A stretch of DNA of 64,000 nucleotides, from the NCBI RefSeq assembly GCF_021696945.1, contig NZ_JACYHE010000001.1, positions 144,302 to 208,301 of the forward strand. Reading direction: 5' to 3'. This document shows positions 36,491 through 44,472 of this stretch, one piece after another (positions within the stretch are counted from its first letter, which is position 1; the number at the start of each line of letters is the position of its first letter). The DNA is from Streptomyces sp. JJ36 (GTDB taxonomy: Bacteria > Actinomycetota > Actinomycetes > Streptomycetales > Streptomycetaceae). A program made the position numbers and the translations under genes. The notes beneath the pieces are model-generated. The model did not search any database. It was not told where the DNA came from and worked only from the letters and a program-made list of their open reading frames with translations.

Positions 36491-37360
36491 TCAGGCCGGC
36501 GGGCGCCGGCCGGGGGGCAGCGTTGCCGGGATGCGTTCCAGGACGCCGCCGGCGAAGACGTCGTACAGCGGCAGGGTCTCCAGGTGGACGTAGCCGATGT
36601 GGCAGTCGCAGGCGGCGAGGGGGCAGGGGCGCGGGCGCAGGGCATGCCGGTAGGAACCGTCGTAGAGGTTGCCCAGCTCCTCCGGGACGAAGTGGCAGCG
36701 GCGCACGGTGCCCTCGCCGTTCACCGAGAGGACGGACTCCCCCGTCCGGCAGGGCAGTCCCGCGCTGCGGTGCGGGTGCCGGCTGTAGGGGAAGAGCGGG
36801 TCGAGTGCCGTCCACTGCTCCGCCTCGGCGTCGGTGTAGGTGTGCCCCTCGGCGGCGTTGACCCAGAGGTAGACGTGGGTGGGGAGGTCGGCGCGGAGGC
36901 GGCGGGCGTGGTCCAGGTGCCCGGGCAGGCCGACGACGCCCACGCTGTACCGGACGCCGCGGGCGGCGAGGTCGCGGCACTTGGCCAGGAAGCGGTCGTA
37001 CGGCGTCTGGCCGGGGTGGAAGGTGCACCACAGGGCGAGGGTGTCCAGGTCGGCGGTGTCCAGCCAGTCCAGGCGGCAGCTCAGGTTGGTCTGGATGGCG
37101 ACCCGGTCGAGGTGCGGGAGCCGGCTCAGCTCCGCGAGGGTGCGCCGGTACCAGGAACGCACCAGGCCCTCTCCCCACGGGGTGAACAGCAGGGAGAGCC
37201 GGTCGTCCCGCTGTGCGGTCGCCCAGCCGGCGAAGCGTTCCAGCGCGGCGCGGTCCGCGGCGAGCCGGGCCCGGCTGTCCCGGCGCTTGGCGAACGGGCA
37301 GTACGGGCAGTCGTAGTCGCACGAGGCGAGCGGGCCCCGGTAGAGGAGCGTGAGATCCAT
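36491..37360 (-). CDS. STM4011 family radical SAM protein
   Basis: 289 aa; the [4Fe-4S] site CX3CX2C is in ASCDYDCPYCPFAKRRDS, near the N-terminus. Later: DRVAIQTNLSCRLDWLD, LWCTFHPGQTPYDRFL, VGVVGLPGHLDHARRLR, and Cys-rich end PCPLAACDCHIGYVHLE with C-X4-C-X-C spacing, possibly an auxiliary cluster. It is the family originally named from Salmonella STM4011; reaction unknown. ATG at 37358-37360, 12 bases from the STM4012 stop. Last gene of the six-gene operon. Confidence 0.88.
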   Translation of the reverse strand: MDLTLLYRGPLASCDYDCPYCPFAKRRDSRARLAADRAALERFAGWATAQRDDRLSLLFTPWGEGLVRSWYRRTLAELSRLPHLDRVAIQTNLSCRLDWLDTADLDTLALWCTFHPGQTPYDRFLAKCRDLAARGVRYSVGVVGLPGHLDHARRLRADLPTHVYLWVNAAEGHTYTDAEAEQWTALDPLFPYSRHPHRSAGLPCRTGESVLSVNGEGTVRRCHFVPEELGNLYDGSYRHALRPRPCPLAACDCHIGYVHLETLPLYDVFAGGVLERIPATLPPGRRPPA

Positions 37361-37371
37361 GCGGCCGCCCG

Positions 37372-38733
37372 TCACTTCGGTTCGTAGGCGGCCATGCGCT
37401 GCCGCACGGCGGCGGAGAACAGCTCGGGGCCCAGCGCGTCGGAGTGGGCCAGGCCCTCGGGAGTGAGCCGCAGGAGCTCCGGGGCGGCTGAGTCGTCCAG
37501 CCAGCCCCGTGCACGGAACCGGGCCAGCTCGGCGGCGAAGTCGTCGCCGGGCGCGGTGCCGAAGCGGGTCGTGTAGTCCGCGACCCGCAGGCCCTCGGCC
37601 TGGAGCAGGGACTGCAGGAGGTGGCGCCGCCGGGCCTCCTCCGCGCTCATCCACCAGCCGAAGTCCGCGTGGCGGAAGTCGCCGGTCCCGCGGGCGGTGT
37701 AGGCGTCGATGATCCCGCGGATGCGGTGCATGTCCACGGCGTAGTCGAAGGAGTAGTGGAGGGCGGAGGTGTACGAGCGGGCGCCGCAGCCGAGGCCGAC
37801 CATGCCGTCGGTCTGGCACGCGTAGTCCTCGCCGCCGGTGGCGGGGGCGTCCGCGCGGCGGAACATGCGCATGGAGACCTGCTCGTAGCCCCGGGCGAGC
37901 AGGTGGTCGCGGCCGTGCCGGTACAGCCGCAGGCGCTGTGCGTCCCACGCGGCGTCGCCGCCGGGGGACGTGCCGTGGCGCCGGCCGAGACCGGTGAGCG
38001 GGCGGACGTAGAGGGGGTAGAGATACAGCTCCTCCGGCTGCCAGGCGAGGGCGGCGTCGAGGGACCGGCGCCACGACTCCTCCGTCTGGCCCTCGATGCC
38101 GTAGATCAGGTCGATGTTGAGGACGGGGATGCCGGCGTCGCGGACCCGGGCGAGGGCCGCCTCGACGTCCGTCCGGCGCTGTGGGCGTACGGCGGTGCGT
38201 GCCTCGGCGTCGACGAAGCTCTGCACGCCCAGGCTGAGCCGGGTGGTGCCGCGCCCGGCGAGCACGGCCAGCCGGTCGGCGGTCGCCGTGGCGGGCGAGG
38301 CCTCCACGGAGAACGGGATGCCGGTCAGGTCGGCTCCGAGGCCGTGCTCGGCGAGGTCGCACAGTCGTTCCAGCTCCGCAGCCTCGAGGAACGTCGGGGT
38401 GCCGCCGCCGAACGCCGCGGCCGCGAACCGCGCTCCGTCGCCCAGGGCCTCGCGCACCGCGACCGCCTGGCGTTCCAGCGCGTCCAGGTAGGCGGTGGCC
38501 AGGCCGCCGGGCGCGCCGATCCGGGTGAAGAGGTTGCAGAAGCCGCAGCGCACCTCGCAGAAGGGTATGTGGAAGTAGAGCGAGAGCGAGTCCTTCGGCT
38601 CCTCCGCCCACAGCGCGCGCAGCGACGCCTGCTCCGGGCGCAGCGGGCGGTACGCGGTCTTGTGCGGATAGGCGTAGACGTAGTGCTGGTACGGGCGGAC
38701 GGCGGGCGGGGCCGGCGTTGCGGTGCGGGTCAT
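37372..38733 (-). CDS. STM4012 family radical SAM protein (HemN-like)
   Basis: 453 aa coproporphyrinogen-oxidase-like radical SAM enzyme: FHIPFCEVRCGFCNLFTRIG with CX3CX2C, AAFGGGTPTFLEAAELERL, IPFSVEASPATAT, STRLSLGVQSF-like TTRLSLGVQSFVDAE, and IDLIYGIEGQTEESW. The C-terminal part ends in a winged-helix-like region. HemN-type enzymes use two SAM molecules or transfer methyl groups; here the substrate is unknown. ATG at 38731-38733 overlaps the STM4013 stop (ATGA), so tightly coupled. Confidence 0.9.
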   Translation of the reverse strand: MTRTATPAPPAVRPYQHYVYAYPHKTAYRPLRPEQASLRALWAEEPKDSLSLYFHIPFCEVRCGFCNLFTRIGAPGGLATAYLDALERQAVAVREALGDGARFAAAAFGGGTPTFLEAAELERLCDLAEHGLGADLTGIPFSVEASPATATADRLAVLAGRGTTRLSLGVQSFVDAEARTAVRPQRRTDVEAALARVRDAGIPVLNIDLIYGIEGQTEESWRRSLDAALAWQPEELYLYPLYVRPLTGLGRRHGTSPGGDAAWDAQRLRLYRHGRDHLLARGYEQVSMRMFRRADAPATGGEDYACQTDGMVGLGCGARSYTSALHYSFDYAVDMHRIRGIIDAYTARGTGDFRHADFGWWMSAEEARRRHLLQSLLQAEGLRVADYTTRFGTAPGDDFAAELARFRARGWLDDSAAPELLRLTPEGLAHSDALGPELFSAAVRQRMAAYEPK

Positions 38734-39554
38734 CGGGCCTCGTCGAGGAAGAAGTGGGCGTAGGGCACGGTCCAGACGACGTCGTGGCCGATGCGGTGAC
38801 CGGTGTAGCCGTCCTCGCCGTATGCGGTGCCGTGGTCGGAGCAGACGACGGCGAAGCACGGGCGCCGGCTGCGGGCGGCGGCGAAGAGCCGTCCCAGGTG
38901 CCGGTCCACGTACTCCAGGGCCGCGGCGTGGGTGTCCCGGGTGTCGCCCGTCTCACGGGTGGCGCCGGGCAGATGGAACCAGTTGGGCTGGTGCAGGGCC
39001 GACACGTTCACGAAGAGGAACAGCCGCTGCTCCCGGGGGAGACCGGCGACGATCTGCTCGGCGCGGGTCACCTGTGCCTCGCAGGAGGTCGGGGAGGACA
39101 CCCCGAACTCCGGCTCCCAGTGGCTCTCCTGGAACAGACCGGGCAGGACCGAGCCCAGCGGCCCCCGCTTGCTGAAGAAGCCCACGCCGCCGATGCAGAC
39201 GGTGCGGTAGCCGGCGGCGGCCAGACCCGACACCAGGTCGGGTGTGTCGTGGACGAAGGTGCCGTCCGCGGTGGTCTCGCTGCCCGCGAAGGTGGCGGCG
39301 AAGAGCCGCGGATGCGGGCCGGGGGTGGCGGGTGTCGGCAGGAAGCCGGCGAAGATCGCCTGGTGGGAGGCGTAGGTGAAGCTGCCGGGTGCGTGCCGGC
39401 GCTCCCAGGCGCCGCCGGGCAGATGCCGGGCCAGGTTCGGGAGGCGGCCGGCCGCCGCCAGTTCCTGCGCCACGTCGTAGCGGAGCGTGTCCAGGGTGAC
39501 CAGGAGGAGGTCGTGGCTGCCGACGACCTCGTTCATGTCAGGCGGTGGCGTCAT
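38730..39554 (-). CDS. STM4013 family hydrolase (alkaline-phosphatase-like)
   Basis: 274 aa of the alkaline phosphatase/sulfatase superfamily: metal-site Asp in LLLVTLDTLRYD, catalytic-Ser/Thr region APGSFTYASHQAIFAGFLP, and metal-binding CSDHGTAYGEDGYTGHRIGH near the end. Would hydrolyse a phosphate or sulfate ester or phosphonate. ATG at 39552-39554 has GAGGGAGC; a second ATG at 39536 is possible. Overlaps the STM4014 end by 17 bases. Confidence 0.88.
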   Translation of the reverse strand: MTPPPDMNEVVGSHDLLLVTLDTLRYDVAQELAAAGRLPNLARHLPGGAWERRHAPGSFTYASHQAIFAGFLPTPATPGPHPRLFAATFAGSETTADGTFVHDTPDLVSGLAAAGYRTVCIGGVGFFSKRGPLGSVLPGLFQESHWEPEFGVSSPTSCEAQVTRAEQIVAGLPREQRLFLFVNVSALHQPNWFHLPGATRETGDTRDTHAAALEYVDRHLGRLFAAARSRRPCFAVVCSDHGTAYGEDGYTGHRIGHDVVWTVPYAHFFLDEAR

Positions 39555-40719
39555 GAGCGTGCTCCCTCGCGGTGTGCGGGCCGGCGCGGCCCGCCCGTAC
39601 GGCGGCCGGTGCGGCGGCGACCTGCGCGGCGTAGGTGTCCCGGCCCTCGGCTCCGCTGCCGGGCAGGCCGGTCAGCCGGGGCAGCAGGTCCCCGAAGGCG
39701 TTCACCTCGCCGACGGTGAAGCGGCGCCACCCCGTGGCCGGCAGGATGTCCACGCCGGCACACAGGGTGCCGGGGAAGCACGCGGCCGCCCGCTCGGCCG
39801 TCTCCAGTGCGTCCTCGAAGCGGCCGCCGGCGGCCCGGACCGCCGCACGGGCCGTGTCCAGGTCGCCGCGGGCGCCGCCGAGGTGCAGGTTGGTCATCGG
39901 GTGCCGGCTGGTGCGGACGACGGCATGCGTGGCGCGTCCGGCGACCACCACCACCCGCAGGTCGGCGGCCCGGCCGCGCTGCGACGCCTTGGGCAGCCAC
40001 CGCTCGACGTGAAGCCCGTCCGGGGCCAGGGCGTCGACCAGGGCGGCGACCTCGCGTTCCGACGTGTGGTGCCGTACCCGGAGGGAGTTGTACAGGCGGC
40101 CGTCGGACGTGGTCTCCACGGAGGTCGTGGCCTTCACCCGGCCGGGGCCGGCGAGGGTCAGCGCCACGACACCGGAGGCCGACGAACCGTGCGCGGGCTT
40201 CACGAACGCCCGCGGGATCCGGGCGCCCGTGAGCTGGGCCCGGAGATCCTCCCAGCCGCCGACCGGGCCCGTCAGCGCCGGGGGCACCGGGACGCCCGCG
40301 GCGGCGAGCCGGGCGTGGCAGCGGCGCTTGTCGAACATCACCGCGACCTCGTCCGGATCGGCGAAGGGCACGGCGCCCGCGCGGTGTGCCGCGCCCGTCA
40401 CCTCGCGGACCGCGGCGGTGAAACGCCGGTACCACAGGGCCGTTCCCTCGACCCGGGACGGATCGTCGGTGCCCCGCAGCAGCCGGTCGACCTCGGCGTT
40501 CTCCCCGGGTGAGTCGATCCGTACGCACTCGCCCGGGGCGAAGGCGTACCGGCCGTGCAGCACGTCCCGCCACGCCAGCACCCGCGGGGCCGGGTGGCCG
40601 GCCGCGCGGACGGCGTCGGCGAACAGCGTCGTCCGGCGGTTCTCCGGGTTGCCGACGACGGCGAACCTGAGGCCGCTCCCGGGGCGCCGGGCCCGGGAGC
40701 TACTCGGAGACAGCGACAT
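39538..40719 (-). CDS. STM4014 family ATP-grasp-like protein
   Basis: 393 aa. Central ATP-grasp features: VMFDKRRCHARLAAAGVPVP, IPRAFVKPAHGSSASGVVAL (Lys plus glycine loop), AADLRVVVVAGRATHAVVR, and CAGVDILPATGWRRFTVGEV near the end (metal-binding region). ATP-grasp enzymes usually ligate a carboxylate to an amine or thiol. ATG at 40717-40719 with GAGGAGGAG upstream overlaps the STM4015 copy A stop by 20 bases. Its N-terminal 35 residues are Ser/Arg-rich. Substrate unknown. Confidence 0.85.
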   Translation of the reverse strand: MSLSPSSSRARRPGSGLRFAVVGNPENRRTTLFADAVRAAGHPAPRVLAWRDVLHGRYAFAPGECVRIDSPGENAEVDRLLRGTDDPSRVEGTALWYRRFTAAVREVTGAAHRAGAVPFADPDEVAVMFDKRRCHARLAAAGVPVPPALTGPVGGWEDLRAQLTGARIPRAFVKPAHGSSASGVVALTLAGPGRVKATTSVETTSDGRLYNSLRVRHHTSEREVAALVDALAPDGLHVERWLPKASQRGRAADLRVVVVAGRATHAVVRTSRHPMTNLHLGGARGDLDTARAAVRAAGGRFEDALETAERAAACFPGTLCAGVDILPATGWRRFTVGEVNAFGDLLPRLTGLPGSGAEGRDTYAAQVAAAPAAVRAGRAGPHTAREHAHDATA

Positions 40720-41572
40720 AGCGCCACTCCTCCTCCCCCCAGCGGTGCGGTGTCTGCTGCTCCGACAGGTCCACCTCCGTCCCGCCGGAGCCGACGGCGG
40801 CACGGACCCGGTCGGCCGTGGCGTCGCTCAGGAAGTGGTGGCGCAGGTCGAGCCGCTCGAGATGGTGCAGGGGCTGGCCCTGGAGGAGGGCCTCGGCGCC
40901 GGTGTCGGTGAGGGTGCCCATGGACAGGCTCAGCGAGGCCAACCGGGCCACGACGGGCGCCGAGGCGACCGCGGCCGCGATCTCGTCCTGCACCTCGCTG
41001 TCCTGCAGGCCGAGGTGGCGCAGTGCCGGGAAGCGGCCGCCGGACAGGATCGGCGCCAGGTCGGCCACCGACGCGTCGCCGCCGTACTGCGACACGCCGA
41101 GCCACAGTTCCAGGTGCTCCAGCGCGGGCAGTTCGCAGGCGCCGACCGCCCGTACGACCTGCCCGGGCAGGCCACCGGACTCGAAGCGCAGCACGCGCAG
41201 CGCCTCGTGGCGCACCGGGCGCAGCGAGAGGGGCTCCTCCCCCAGGCCCCGGGGGTCGCCGCCGCGGACGCCGAACTCCTCCAGCCGGGGAAAGGCCTCC
41301 AGGACGGGGGTGACGTCGGTGAGCTGCAACCAGGAGATCTCGCACTCCTCGACGGTGACGTCGGCGAGGAACAGGGCACGCAGCTCCGGGAAGCGTCCGG
41401 CGTCGGCCACCATCAGCTCCAGTGCCGGACGGAGGCCGCAGTACTCCTCGTCCCACCAGGGCCCGAGGACCAGTGCACGCACCTCCGTGCTCGGCACCCG
41501 GTCCGTGAAGCTCCGCCACACCTGCGCGAAGGGCAGGTCTCCGGCACCGAAGCAGTCCAGCCGCCAGGCCAC
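40700..41572 (-). CDS. STM4015 family protein, copy A (start lost by frameshift)
   Basis: 290-aa open frame of leucine-rich type: ALRVLRFESGGLPGQVVRA, LEHLELWLGVSQYGG, DASVADLAPILSGGRFPALR, HLERLDLRHHFLSDATADRV. Only a GTG at 41570-41572 (VAWRLDCFG) offers a start in this frame, without a good ribosome-binding site. Alignment with copy B shows about 30 N-terminal residues are encoded upstream in another frame (41573-41664). One added base in the run of five G at 41603-41607 would join them. The gene may be a pseudogene, carry a sequencing error or use slippage. Confidence 0.8.
   Translation of the reverse strand: MAWRLDCFGAGDLPFAQVWRSFTDRVPSTEVRALVLGPWWDEEYCGLRPALELMVADAGRFPELRALFLADVTVEECEISWLQLTDVTPVLEAFPRLEEFGVRGGDPRGLGEEPLSLRPVRHEALRVLRFESGGLPGQVVRAVGACELPALEHLELWLGVSQYGGDASVADLAPILSGGRFPALRHLGLQDSEVQDEIAAAVASAPVVARLASLSLSMGTLTDTGAEALLQGQPLHHLERLDLRHHFLSDATADRVRAAVGSGGTEVDLSEQQTPHRWGEEEWRYVAVSE
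41005..41080. repeat. 76-base exact repeat, copy 1 (in STM4015 A)
   Basis: Identical over 76 bases to 41977-42052 while the flanking coding sequence differs widely. Codes for the conserved core DASVADLAPILSGGRFPALRHLGL on the minus strand. Confidence 0.9.
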
Positions 41573-41664
41573 CGCGTCCGCGGCCGGGAGCGGCCTCGCG
41601 CCGGGGGCGTGAGGGTGTGGACGGGCAACCCGTGCAAGCTCTGCAGATGCCGAGTGATGAGCAT
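41573..41664 (-). other. Frameshifted N-terminal coding part of STM4015 copy A
   Basis: The ATG at 41662-41664 follows GCGGAG 9 bases upstream and overlies the copy B stop by a short gap. It encodes MLITRHLQSLHGLPVHTL, matching copy B MSHVAHLQELHGLPAHDF. The frame then leaves copy A at 41603-41607. Confidence 0.75.
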
Positions 41665-41671
41665 GACGGCC

Positions 41672-42628
41672 TCACTCCGCGACGGCGGTGAAACGGTGGA
41701 CCACGCCGTCGTCCTCCCACGTCTCGCCGGGTTCGGACAGGTCGACCTCGACGCCGGACGGCTCCAGCGCCGCCCGGATCCGCTCGCTCACCGGCTCGGT
41801 GACGAAGTTGTGGTGCAGGTCCAGCCGGGTCAGGTGGGTGAGCGGCTGGCCGCCGAGCAGCGCCGTCGCGCCCTCGTCGGTGAGCACGCCGAGGGAGAGG
41901 CCGAGCGAGGTGAGCTGAGCGACGACCGGCGCCGCGGCGACGGCGGCGGCTATCTCGTCCTGGATCTCGCTGTTGCGCAGGCCGAGGTGGCGCAGTGCCG
42001 GGAAGCGGCCGCCGGACAGGATCGGCGCCAGGTCGGCCACCGACGCGTCGCCCTCGTACTCCTCGACGCCGAGCCACATGTCGAGGTGCTCCAGCGCGGG
42101 GAGCTCGCTGGCGGCGACGCCCCGCACGACCTCGCCGGGCAGGCCGCCGGCCTCGAAGCGGAGCGTGCGCAGGTGCCGGTGCCGGACCGCCGGGAAACGC
42201 AGTCCGGTGCCGCCGCGGATCCCGAACTCCTCCAGCAGCGGATAGGCCTCCAGGACGGGTGTGACATCGGACTGCTCGATCCAGGAGATCTCCGCCTCCT
42301 CCCTCTCCAGGTCCCCGACGAACACCGCCCGGAGGGAGGTGAGCCGGTCCCGGGCGTCCACGAGCCGCTGCACGACGCCGCTGGAGTCGTCGTCGTACGG
42401 CTCGCCCCACTGCCCCACGACGAGGGCGCGGACAGCGGTGAGGTCCACGGAGTCCAGGAAGCGGTCCCAGAGCTCGCCGAACTTCTCCTCCGAGGAGTCT
42501 CCGTAGGGGTCGACGGCCAGCCTCCAGGCCACGGCGCCCGCCTCCGGCAGCTCCCGGTCCGCGCCGGGCTCGGGGAAGTCGTGGGCCGGGAGGCCGTGCA
42601 GTTCCTGCAGGTGCGCGACGTGGGACAT
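41672..42628 (-). CDS. STM4015 family protein, copy B
   Basis: 318 aa, first gene of the operon. N-terminus MSHVAHLQELHGLPAHDF, then VAWRLAVDPYGDSSEEKFGE, RALVVGQWGEPYDD and leucine-rich units (LTSLGLSLGVLTDEGATALL, LTRLDLHHNFVTEPVSERIR). Leucine-rich repeat-like proteins usually bind partners, so it may be the recognition part of the system. Copy A is its downstream paralog. ATG at 42626-42628 with AGGAG 11 bases upstream; a frame reaching 42682 is not supported. The 76-base block 41977-42052 is exactly shared with copy A. Confidence 0.88.
   Translation of the reverse strand: MSHVAHLQELHGLPAHDFPEPGADRELPEAGAVAWRLAVDPYGDSSEEKFGELWDRFLDSVDLTAVRALVVGQWGEPYDDDSSGVVQRLVDARDRLTSLRAVFVGDLEREEAEISWIEQSDVTPVLEAYPLLEEFGIRGGTGLRFPAVRHRHLRTLRFEAGGLPGEVVRGVAASELPALEHLDMWLGVEEYEGDASVADLAPILSGGRFPALRHLGLRNSEIQDEIAAAVAAAPVVAQLTSLGLSLGVLTDEGATALLGGQPLTHLTRLDLHHNFVTEPVSERIRAALEPSGVEVDLSEPGETWEDDGVVHRFTAVAE
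41977..42052. repeat. 76-base exact repeat, copy 2 (in STM4015 B)
   Basis: Partner of the repeat at 41005-41080, same orientation, 972 bases apart. Fits gene conversion between the two paralogs. Confidence 0.9.
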
Positions 42629-42804
42629 GGGCGTGGGTCTCCTGGGGTGGACGGGCGCTGCTCGTGCGGAGAGTTCTACCAAGTCCCGCTGACAGCACCG
42701 CCGACGGGCGTCCCTGCGGGGCCGGTCCGGACGGCGTTGTCAGACCCCCGGCGTAGCGTCCTGGACATCGGTCGGCGAGGTGCCGAGGGCGAAGGGAGAG
42801 GTGT

Positions 42805-43131
42805 ATGTACCGGCAGGGGGACGTGCTGATGGTGCCCGTGGCGGAGACGTCCGTGCCGCCGGGCACGGACCGGTTGCCGCGCCAGTCACGGGACGCGCGG
42901 GGGCGGCTGGTGCTGGCCCTCGGCGAGGTCACCGGGCACGCGCACGCGGTCGTCGGTCCGGGGACGCTGGTGCGGGAGAGCGGGCCGTTCGGTGCCTCCT
43001 GGCTCCATCTCCCGGACGGCGGGCGGGTGGTGCACGAGGAGCACGCGGCGATACCGCTGCCCCGGGGCTGGTACCGGGTGGTGCGGCAGCGTGAGTACGT
43101 GCCCGGCGCGGTGCGCGTCGTGGCGGACTGA
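42805..43131 (+). CDS. Small hypothetical protein upstream of DUF6745 gene
   Basis: 108 aa, strand-rich: YRQGDVLMVPVAE, VLALGEVTGHAHAVVGPGTLV, EEHAAIPLPRGWYRVVRQREY. ATG at 42805-42807 follows GGGAGAGGTG. It is divergent from the STM4015 operon and 30 bases before a DUF6745 gene, a pairing found repeatedly in Streptomyces genomes. Contains an H-x-H (HAH) that could bind metal; function unknown. Confidence 0.75.
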   Translation: MYRQGDVLMVPVAETSVPPGTDRLPRQSRDARGRLVLALGEVTGHAHAVVGPGTLVRESGPFGASWLHLPDGGRVVHEEHAAIPLPRGWYRVVRQREYVPGAVRVVAD

Positions 43132-43161
43132 GCAGACACCGAGGAGACGGGGAACGGCGCG

Positions 43162-44205
43162 ATGACGATGCCGACGGAGACGACGCAGGCGGACACGGCG
43201 GCGAGGTGGCGCGAGGTGATCGCGGCGACCGGCCCGGCGGACCGCCCCGCTGCCGAGCGGGGCGTGCGCCTGGCCTACCGGCGGGCGGGGCTGCCGGAGC
43301 CGGAGCGCGTCCTCTGGGCGGGCTCGCCCCGCGAGGGCGCGGAGCTGGCCCTGCGGCTGGCGGCGGAGGGCTCGGCCGGCCGCAGTGTCCGCGACGCGGT
43401 GCGCACCCGGCGCTGGGCCGCCGCGCGGCAGCGCCTCCTCGACCGGCTCGGACCGGCGGGCTGGGCCGAGCGGTGGGCCCTCACGGGCGCACCGCTGTGG
43501 GACACCACGGCCGCGCTGACGGAGCGCGTACGGACCGGCGTGGTGGAGGCCTCGGGCGAGGCGCCGGGTGGTGAGCAGGCGGTCCGGCTGGTCCTGCTCG
43601 ACGCGGTCCTGGGGCAGCACGACGGTGCGTGGCTGGCGGCCTTCGACGACCGGGACGATGCCGGGGAGCTCGACGGGATCGCCGCGGTCGCCCGCGCCGC
43701 GGGCTGGTGGTGGCCGTACGAGCGCGCCGCAGTCGTCTGCGAACGCCCGGTGGAGCTGCACCGGGACGAGGCGGGCCGGCTGGACCGCGGGGACGGACCG
43801 GCGCTCGCCTTCCCCGACGGGTTCGCGCTGCACGCCTGGCGCGGCATGCCCGTCCCCGCCGCCTTCCTGGACGAACTGGGCACGCTCTCCCCGCAGCGGA
43901 TACGCACCGAGGAGAACGCCGAGCTGCGCCGCGTCATGCTGGAGCACTACGGCTACGAGCGCTATCTGGAGGAGTCCGGGGCCGAGCCCGTGCAGCGGGA
44001 CGCGGCGGGCGTGCTGTGGCGTATCGAGCTGGAAGGGGACGAGCCCCTGGTGATGGTCGAGGTGGTCAACTCCACCCCGGAGCCCGACGGCACCCACCGC
44101 ACGTACTGGCTGCGGGTGCCGCCGCGGACCCGGACCGCACGGGAGGGCGTCGCGTGGACGTTCGGGCTGGAGGAGGCCGACTACGTACCGGATCGGGAGA
44201 CCTGA
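43162..44205 (+). CDS. DUF6745 domain protein
   Basis: 347 aa. Contains RPVELHRDEAGRLDRGDGPALAFPDG and HAWRGMPVPAAFLDELGTL, the stretch typical of DUF6745, then ERYLEESGAEPVQRDAAGVLWRIELE and a final domain ending ADYVPDRET. No catalytic motif is known for the family. ATG at 43162-43164, GGGGAA upstream; co-directional with the 108-aa gene before it and followed by a hairpin. It lies close to STM4015-type proteins here; a functional link is inference. Confidence 0.82.
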   Translation: MTMPTETTQADTAARWREVIAATGPADRPAAERGVRLAYRRAGLPEPERVLWAGSPREGAELALRLAAEGSAGRSVRDAVRTRRWAAARQRLLDRLGPAGWAERWALTGAPLWDTTAALTERVRTGVVEASGEAPGGEQAVRLVLLDAVLGQHDGAWLAAFDDRDDAGELDGIAAVARAAGWWWPYERAAVVCERPVELHRDEAGRLDRGDGPALAFPDGFALHAWRGMPVPAAFLDELGTLSPQRIRTEENAELRRVMLEHYGYERYLEESGAEPVQRDAAGVLWRIELEGDEPLVMVEVVNSTPEPDGTHRTYWLRVPPRTRTAREGVAWTFGLEEADYVPDRET

Positions 44206-44238
44206 CCCGGCCGGCCGGTGGTCTCCCGTCCGGCCGGG
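44206..44238 (+). terminator. Hairpin after DUF6745 gene
   Basis: Perfect 9-bp arms CCCGGCCGG / CCGGCCGGG with a 15-base loop, starting at the base after the stop codon. No T tract. Confidence 0.55.
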
Positions 44239-44472
44239 CAGGGCACGGCTCCCGCCGCTGCCCCTCCGTAGCGGGTCGGCGCATGCGGGCCGGCACGCGG
44301 TCGCGCAGCTCGGCCGGTCGGCACCCGGTGCGCCGGGACCGCCGTGGCTGCCTTCGGGAGGAGAGCGGCTGACCCTCGTCCCGGGGCCCCGGGCCGGTGT
44401 CCGGTGCGCCCGGGGTGAGGGGGCCGGCGCCGGGGTTCGCGCCGTGCCGCGCCAGGCGGCGCCCGAAAAGCC

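Noticed and set aside
36491..38956. Single long frame spanning STM4011 and part of STM4012
   Set aside because: The upstream part is out of frame with STM4012, whose motifs lie in a different frame; real start is ATG at 37360.
44206..44472. Gap gene between DUF6745 and baeRF genes
   Set aside because: Several short frames exist, but none has a ribosome-binding site or recognisable motif; the gap holds a terminator hairpin.
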